NCBI GenBank assembly: GCA_946482385.1
Contig: CAMLRI010000031.1
Location: forward strand, 1-10,461
Direction of reading: 5' to 3'
DNA from: an uncultured Cellvibrio sp.
Lineage (GTDB): Bacteria > Pseudomonadota > Gammaproteobacteria > Pseudomonadales > Cellvibrionaceae
DNA length: 10,461 bases
Position 1 is the first letter of the stretch; every line of letters starts with the position of its first letter. Made by a program: the position numbers and the translations under genes. This document shows positions 6,505-10,461 of this stretch, in pieces. Below the pieces are notes generated by a model. It saw nothing but the letters and a program-made list of their open reading frames with translations, was not told the DNA's origin and searched no databases.

Positions 6505-9420
6505 ATGGTTAACCGGTATTTGGCGCTAAAGAGTTCAACATCAGCGGCGCTTGCCAGCTTGTTGCTGGGTTGGTTTTTTTGTTGCTCCGCCGCGGCAAGT
6601 GAACAGCAGGCATCCTCCAGTTCATCGGCTGGGGCTATCCACTATTTCCCTCTGGTAAAAAGCGAACGCGACCAGCGCGCCTATCGCTATTTGGTGCTGC
6701 CAAACCAATTGCGCGTACTCCTGGTGTCCGACCCGGCAAGCGCTAAAGCTGCAGCCGCGCTGAGCGTACAGGTGGGCGCCAATCAAAATCCGCCGGAGCG
6801 CGAAGGCCTTGCGCATTTTTTGGAGCATATGCTCTTTTTAGGCACCCAAAAATATCCTGAAGCCGGCGCCTACCAAGCCTTTATTGCCCAACACAGTGGC
6901 AGTTTTAATGCCTACACAGCGGCAGAAAATACTACCTATTTTTTTGATATAGACCCGGCGCAGTTAGAACCCGCCCTGGATAGGTTCGCCCAGTTTTTTA
7001 TCGCACCCCTGTTCACCCCCGAGTACGTCGAGCGCGAGCGCCAGGCAGTGCATGCGGAGTTTGTGGCCAAAATAAAAGACGATGGTCGTCGTCAATGGGA
7101 AGTCTATCGCGAGCTCATCAATCCCCAGCATCCTAGCGCCAAGTTTTCGGTGGGCAATTTGCAAACTCTGGCAGATCCCAGTGCAGGTTCGCTGCGCGAT
7201 GAGTTGTTGGCTTTTTATGAGCGCCATTACTCCGCTGAATTAATGACCCTGGTGGTAGTGGGGCGCGAAGGTTTGGATCAGTTGCAAGCTTGGGTTGGTG
7301 CGCGTTTTGCCCAGGTGCCGCAGCGCGATTTGGCGGTGGCGGGCGAGTATCCACCGCTCTTTGAGCCTGGCCGCTTACCCTTAAGTGTAGAGATACAGCC
7401 AGAGCGCGACTTGCGCCAGCTTTCCTTTAATTTTCCCATCGCGCTGGATACAAACTATTACGCCCGCAAACCCTTTGATTATATTGCCCAGATACTGGCA
7501 CACGAAGGCAAGGGTAGTCTTTTGTCATTTCTTAAACGCTTGGGTTGGGCCGATGCCGTCAGTGCTGGTGTTATTCTGAAAAGTCGCCACGACGCCCTGT
7601 TTCAATTGACCCTGGATTTAACCCCGCGCGGTGTAAAAGCCCGGGAGCAATTAGTCCCTTTGGTTTTTTACGTGATAGAACAATTGCGCAATCGAGGCAT
7701 CAGCGCCTGGCGCTACACAGAGCTGCAGGACATTGCCGGTATGCAATTCCATTTTCAGGAAAAGCAGCCACCCATGGAAACAGCGCGGCAATTAGCGGAA
7801 GCTATGTTCGATTACCCGCCCGCCCAATTGTTGCGCAACCAATATTGGTATGGCGGTTTCGATGAGGCATTGATAGGCCGTGCGCTCAATTATTTGCGCA
7901 GCGACAATCTGTTTTTGGTGCTGATGGCGCCGGAAATTCAGCCATTCCGCATCAGTCAGCGCTACAGCGCTCCTTACACAGTGCGCCAAAGTATTGCCCC
8001 TATGTTGGATTTAAAACCGGTGGTTAAGCAGGAGCTGCAATTGCCGGAGCGCAATCCGTTTTTGCCGCGCCGCTTAACTGTCAAATCCAACTCTATGCTG
8101 GAGCAGGTAGATGTTGAAGCAGAGCAAAAGCCCCAGTTGATTTTTAAAGATCGCAATGCGCGGGTGTGGTATGCCCAGGATTACCAATTCGATCAGCCCA
8201 AGGCAGTGTTGCAAGTCTTGGTTAAGTCGCCCCTGGTGGCGGCCAGTGTCGAAGCAGCCGCGCAAGCGCAATTATTGGCCGCTTTAATTAATGATCAGTT
8301 AACCGAATTTGCTTATCCCGCTAAGCAGGCGGGTATTGATTATGGGTTCAACGCCAACGCCCGCGGTTTTGAGTTGCAAATCAGCGGTTTTTCATCGCGC
8401 CAAAGTTTGTTGCTCAATCGCTGGGTTGGAGCTTTGGTTGAACCCCGTTTGAATGCCGAACGCTTTGAAGTGGTGAAACAAAAACTGCTGCGCGAGTGGC
8501 GCAATCGCAACAAAAACTTGCCTTACCTGGTGATGTTGCAGCAGATACCTGCATTGCAATTGGACCCGCAATGGGATGACCGCAGTTTGATTGCTGCCTT
8601 GGAGCAGGTGGATTACCCCTCCCTGCAGCGTTTTGCCGAGCATATGTTGTTAGATGCCAAAATGGATATGTTGGTGTACGGCAATTATTTCCGCCAGGAG
8701 GCGCTCAAGTTGGCGGTGTTACTGGATCACGCGCTGCTTAAACGCCAGACAGGTCGGGAAATGCCCCCCGCCAAAGCCCTGGGCTTGTCCAAAATGGCAA
8801 CCAAATCCTGGCTGTATCACTATCCCATTGATCACAGCGATGCTTTGGTGGAATTGCTGATCCCGGCCTCATCGCCACAAATTGATGTCAGCGCACACAT
8901 GCAATTGCTGCAGCAAATTATCAAGCCATTGTTTTATACCCAATTGCGCACCGAAAAACAGTTGGGCTACATAGTGGCTGCAGTACCTATGCCGCTGCGG
9001 CAATTGGACGCGAGCTTGCTGGTGGTTCAGTCACCGGTGGCGACTGAGGCGCAATTGGTGGATGAAATTAATCATTTCCTCGAAGCGCAGGAGGCTAGTA
9101 TTGCCGACAACCTTCGCGTCAATCAGGAGTCACTGGTGAAGAAGCTGCGCGAGCCGGCCCGTTCCCTGTCTGAGCAGGCGCAGCGCTATTGGCAATCTAT
9201 CCTGTTGGGTGATTACGAATTTGCGCGTGTTGAGGCACTTGCTGCGGCTGTAGAGCAAATCACTCCCGAGTCTTTGCGTGCGCAATATCGCGCGCAGTTT
9301 CTGCAAAAAAATCAACGCCTATGGTTCGTGACTCGCCCGTTGCCGGATGAGGATGCCTACAGCTTGATTGAGGATTTGCCAGCCTACAAAGCGGCTCAGG
9401 ATGCCTACCCCATACCCTAG
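6505..9420 (+). CDS. Secreted M16 zinc protease (pitrilysin/insulysin-like)
   Basis: A 971-residue protein, near the 962 of E. coli protease III (PtrA), a periplasmic peptidase that cleaves small polypeptides. The signal peptide spans about 1-32 (hydrophobic core about 14-25, probable cleavage after the SAAA segment) and is followed by a serine-rich linker. The inverted zinc motif is H104-F-L-E107-H108, with E107 catalytic, and the third ligand is E185, 77 residues after H108 as in pitrilysin. The FNAYTAAENTTYF and NPQHPSAKFSVGNLQTL blocks are also typical. The non-catalytic half keeps R815-T-E-K-Q-L-G-Y822, equivalent to the substrate-contact Arg and Tyr of insulin-degrading enzyme. ATG 6505 has a GTGAG-type ribosome binding site. 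The 39-nt gap after tusA suggests a shared transcript. The family is certain; orthology to ptrA is only likely, as the gene is not beside recBCD. Confidence 0.93.
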   Translation: MVNRYLALKSSTSAALASLLLGWFFCCSAAASEQQASSSSSAGAIHYFPLVKSERDQRAYRYLVLPNQLRVLLVSDPASAKAAAALSVQVGANQNPPEREGLAHFLEHMLFLGTQKYPEAGAYQAFIAQHSGSFNAYTAAENTTYFFDIDPAQLEPALDRFAQFFIAPLFTPEYVERERQAVHAEFVAKIKDDGRRQWEVYRELINPQHPSAKFSVGNLQTLADPSAGSLRDELLAFYERHYSAELMTLVVVGREGLDQLQAWVGARFAQVPQRDLAVAGEYPPLFEPGRLPLSVEIQPERDLRQLSFNFPIALDTNYYARKPFDYIAQILAHEGKGSLLSFLKRLGWADAVSAGVILKSRHDALFQLTLDLTPRGVKAREQLVPLVFYVIEQLRNRGISAWRYTELQDIAGMQFHFQEKQPPMETARQLAEAMFDYPPAQLLRNQYWYGGFDEALIGRALNYLRSDNLFLVLMAPEIQPFRISQRYSAPYTVRQSIAPMLDLKPVVKQELQLPERNPFLPRRLTVKSNSMLEQVDVEAEQKPQLIFKDRNARVWYAQDYQFDQPKAVLQVLVKSPLVAASVEAAAQAQLLAALINDQLTEFAYPAKQAGIDYGFNANARGFELQISGFSSRQSLLLNRWVGALVEPRLNAERFEVVKQKLLREWRNRNKNLPYLVMLQQIPALQLDPQWDDRSLIAALEQVDYPSLQRFAEHMLLDAKMDMLVYGNYFRQEALKLAVLLDHALLKRQTGREMPPAKALGLSKMATKSWLYHYPIDHSDALVELLIPASSPQIDVSAHMQLLQQIIKPLFYTQLRTEKQLGYIVAAVPMPLRQLDASLLVVQSPVATEAQLVDEINHFLEAQEASIADNLRVNQESLVKKLREPARSLSEQAQRYWQSILLGDYEFARVEALAAAVEQITPESLRAQYRAQFLQKNQRLWFVTRPLPDEDAYSLIEDLPAYKAAQDAYPIP

Positions 9421-9430
9421 GGTGCCGGCC

Positions 9431-9468
9431 TTTGGTGCATTGCCAAAAATGCGCTTTCTTTTGGTGCA
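9431..9468 (+). repeat. Direct repeat TTTGGTGCA, 29-bp period
   Basis: The nonamer TTTGGTGCA occurs at 9431-9439 and again at 9460-9468, starting points 29 bp apart, close to three helical turns. The first copy also forms part of TTTGG/CCAAA (9431-9447). TGGTGCA resembles an NtrC half-site, but no matching opposite half or sigma-54 promoter was found, so the regulator is unknown. Confidence 0.35.
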
Positions 9469-9507
9469 AAGTCATTGAAAATTATCGTGTTTTTTACTTT
9501 TTAGTTG

Positions 9508-9536
9508 TTGGTGAAAAGCAAAACTTCGGGTAATAA
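9508..9536 (+). promoter_or_regulatory. Candidate aceE promoter
   Basis: TTGGTG at 9508-9513 is 17 bp from TAATAA at 9531-9536. An AT-rich tract at about 9478-9503 lies directly upstream, where an UP element would sit. Both hexamers are imperfect. Transcription would start near 9543, giving aceE an unusually long leader of about 305 nt. A promoter closer to aceE cannot be excluded, although I found no good hexamer pair there. Confidence 0.35.
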
Positions 9537-9575
9537 TGCGACCCCCATCGCAAACTGCCTTTTACCAAGCCAATG

Positions 9576-9598
9576 AAAGCGCCGGTAAGGGGCGTTTT
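9576..9598 (+). terminator. Weak intrinsic-terminator-like hairpin
   Basis: AAAGCGCC (9576-9583) pairs with GGCGTTTT (9591-9598) through a seven-base loop: eight pairs including one G-T, with the four T residues forming the base of the stem. Only four T residues and then GC follow, so termination would be weak. It could end read-through from the protease gene or attenuate an aceE leader starting at about 9543. Confidence 0.3.
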
Positions 9599-9764
9599 GC
9601 ACTGTTTCTGTGCCCCCATGGGGTGTTACCAAAATCCCCCAGGGCTGGTAAAAAATTCCCGCTTGTGTAAGAATTCGTGGATTTTTTTGCCCACCTCAAA
9701 AGGAACTTTTGGTCATAACTCACTGAAATTGAAGAGATTTTTTGGTTCTTCGTTGAATTGAGAG

Positions 9765-9779
9765 CCGGCGGCGCGCCGG
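9765..9779 (+). other. Strong GC hairpin in the aceE leader
   Basis: CCGGCG and CGCCGG form a perfect six-pair, all-GC stem closed by a GCG triloop, 70 nt before the aceE start. TTACAAATCC follows, so it is not a terminator. It may stabilise the message or separate regulatory parts of the leader; as DNA it could be a binding site. Confidence 0.4.
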
Positions 9780-9815
9780 TTACAAATCCAGTTAATTGAC
9801 TACTGCTTGGTTGAT

Positions 9816-9832
9816 ATGTGCCCAGTGCACAT
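9816..9832 (+). promoter_or_regulatory. Inverted repeat directly before the aceE ribosome binding site
   Basis: ATGTGC and GCACAT form a perfect six-base inverted repeat around CCAGT and end four bases before the GAGGAG ribosome binding site (9837-9842). The position suits either control of translation initiation as an RNA hairpin, or a repressor binding the DNA. No known operator was recognised. Confidence 0.4.
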
Positions 9833-9848
9833 GGTTGAGGAGATTTGA

Positions 9849-10461
9849 ATGCAACACGATATCGATGCCATAGAAACAAAAGAGTGGCTGGATGCCCTTC
9901 GGTCAGTTGTACGTCACGCGGGTAAAGACCGCGCCGCAGAATTGTTGAAAGCCCTGTCCGAATCCGCCGTTAATCATGGCATTGAACAGCCTTCCTCAAT
10001 CCAGACTCCCTATCGCAATTCCATTCCCGTCGACAAAGAAGTCCAGTCGCCCGGCGATGTCGCATTGGAGCGCAAAATTCGCTCCATCATTCGCTGGAAT
10101 GCTATGGCGATGGTGATGAAAGCCAACGACAACGACGAAGGTCTGGGTGGTCACATTGCCTCCTTCGCCTCTTCTGCCACTTTGTACGATGTGGGCTTTA
10201 ACCACTTTTTCCGCGGCAATGACGGCGATACTCCCGGCGACCTGATTTATTTCCAGGGCCACGTTTCTCCCGGTATGTATGCCCGTTCCTATGTTGAGGG
10301 CCGCCTGAACGAAACGCATTTGGATAATTTCCGCCGCGAAGTCAACGGCGGCGGCCTTTCCTCATACCCACACACCTGGTTGATGCCGGATTACTGGAAA
10401 TTCCCTACCTTGTCTATGGGCCTCGGCACGATAAAAGAAATTTACCAATCGCGATATAAAC
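9849..10461 (+). CDS. aceE: Pyruvate dehydrogenase E1 component AceE (N-terminal part)
   Basis: This is the 5' part of aceE, with 204 codons present and the remainder beyond the window (the family is about 890 residues). AceE is the thiamine-diphosphate-dependent homodimeric E1 of the pyruvate dehydrogenase complex; it decarboxylates pyruvate and passes the acetyl group to the lipoyl domains of AceF. The sequence follows E. coli AceE closely: ETKEWLDAL near the start, ALERKIRSIIRWNAMAMV (about 72-89), GGHIASF with H102, YDVGFNHFFR, YFQGH with H138 (counterparts of E. coli His106 and His142 in the active site), FRREVNGGGLSSYPHTWLMP and PTLSMGLG. The first 60 residues are the expected E2-binding region. 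ATG 9849 has GAGGAG six bases upstream. AceF is expected downstream but cannot be seen here. No pdhR-like regulator gene precedes it within the window. Confidence 0.96.
   Translation, partial: MQHDIDAIETKEWLDALRSVVRHAGKDRAAELLKALSESAVNHGIEQPSSIQTPYRNSIPVDKEVQSPGDVALERKIRSIIRWNAMAMVMKANDNDEGLGGHIASFASSATLYDVGFNHFFRGNDGDTPGDLIYFQGHVSPGMYARSYVEGRLNETHLDNFRREVNGGGLSSYPHTWLMPDYWKFPTLSMGLGTIKEIYQSRYK

Larger units (their letters stand above)
9421..9848. other. Long non-coding region before aceE
   Basis: These 428 nt contain no convincing gene: the short open frames here lack ribosome binding sites and protein-like composition. What can be seen is a repeated TTTGGTGCA near the left end, a T-rich stretch (9478-9503), a candidate promoter (9508-9536) and several inverted repeats. 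These are AAAGCGCC/GGCGTTTT (9576-9598), CCCCATGGGG (9614-9623), TTACCA/TGGTAA (9626-9651), CAAAAG/CTTTTG (9697-9711), and two stronger ones close to aceE. The left side should also contain the end of the protease transcript, but no hairpin followed by a T-run marks it clearly. Confidence 0.7.

Noticed and set aside
6505..6600. Lipoprotein signal in the M16 protease (CC near the end of the hydrophobic segment)
   Set aside because: The residues before the cysteines are WFF, which does not fit a lipobox; the following SAAAS fits signal peptidase I cleavage.
9461..9480. Sigma-54 promoter at TTGGTGCA...TTGA
   Set aside because: The -24-like GG and the -12-like element are spaced wrongly and the -12 lacks GC.
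9573..9761. A 62-codon open frame before aceE
   Set aside because: No ribosome binding site, no family resemblance, and it overlaps several inverted repeats of a probable leader.

Overview
The window looks like a chromosomal segment of a gammaproteobacterium. The closest fit I can suggest from protein wording and gene order is the Cellvibrio/Cellvibrionaceae group, with Pseudomonas as a more distant relative; this is inference, because no 16S or other decisive marker is present. Codon use and GC look even throughout. I see no transposase, integrase, phage gene, CRISPR array, tRNA or rRNA. It reads as ordinary core-genome sequence, and I found no evidence of a new multi-gene system.

Layout, left to right. 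On the minus strand, 16-576 holds a two-gene unit: yciH (SUI1/eIF1-like) followed 3 nt later by a DUF3820 protein with a GTG start. A short divergent promoter region (about 577-677) separates it from a plus-strand pair: a SxxK serine hydrolase of the class C beta-lactamase/esterase fold (678-1868) abutting slyX (1869-2087). After a 158-nt gap with a candidate promoter and small hairpin comes a soluble PAS-PAS-GGDEF-EAL protein (2246-4456), convergent with bepA on the minus strand (4472-5923).

The bepA upstream region (5924-6201) is rich in small inverted repeats. It separates bepA from a divergent TusA-family sulfurtransferase (6202-6465), followed by a large periplasmic M16 zinc protease of the pitrilysin/insulysin type (6505-9420). 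A bepA-type gene next to a tusA-like gene recalls the PA1005-PA1006 neighbourhood of Pseudomonas aeruginosa. A 428-nt non-coding region with a candidate promoter and several hairpins then leads into aceE, the E1 subunit of pyruvate dehydrogenase, cut off by the window end after 204 codons.

Functional themes: translation initiation (yciH), cyclic-di-GMP turnover (PAS-GGDEF-EAL), envelope protein quality control and periplasmic proteolysis (bepA and the M16 protease, on either side of tusA), sulfur transfer (tusA) and central carbon metabolism (aceE). The best leads are non-coding: the interlocked divergent -10 elements at 620-645, the mutually exclusive stem-loops at 6047-6087 in the bepA/tusA gap, and the long structured leader before aceE.
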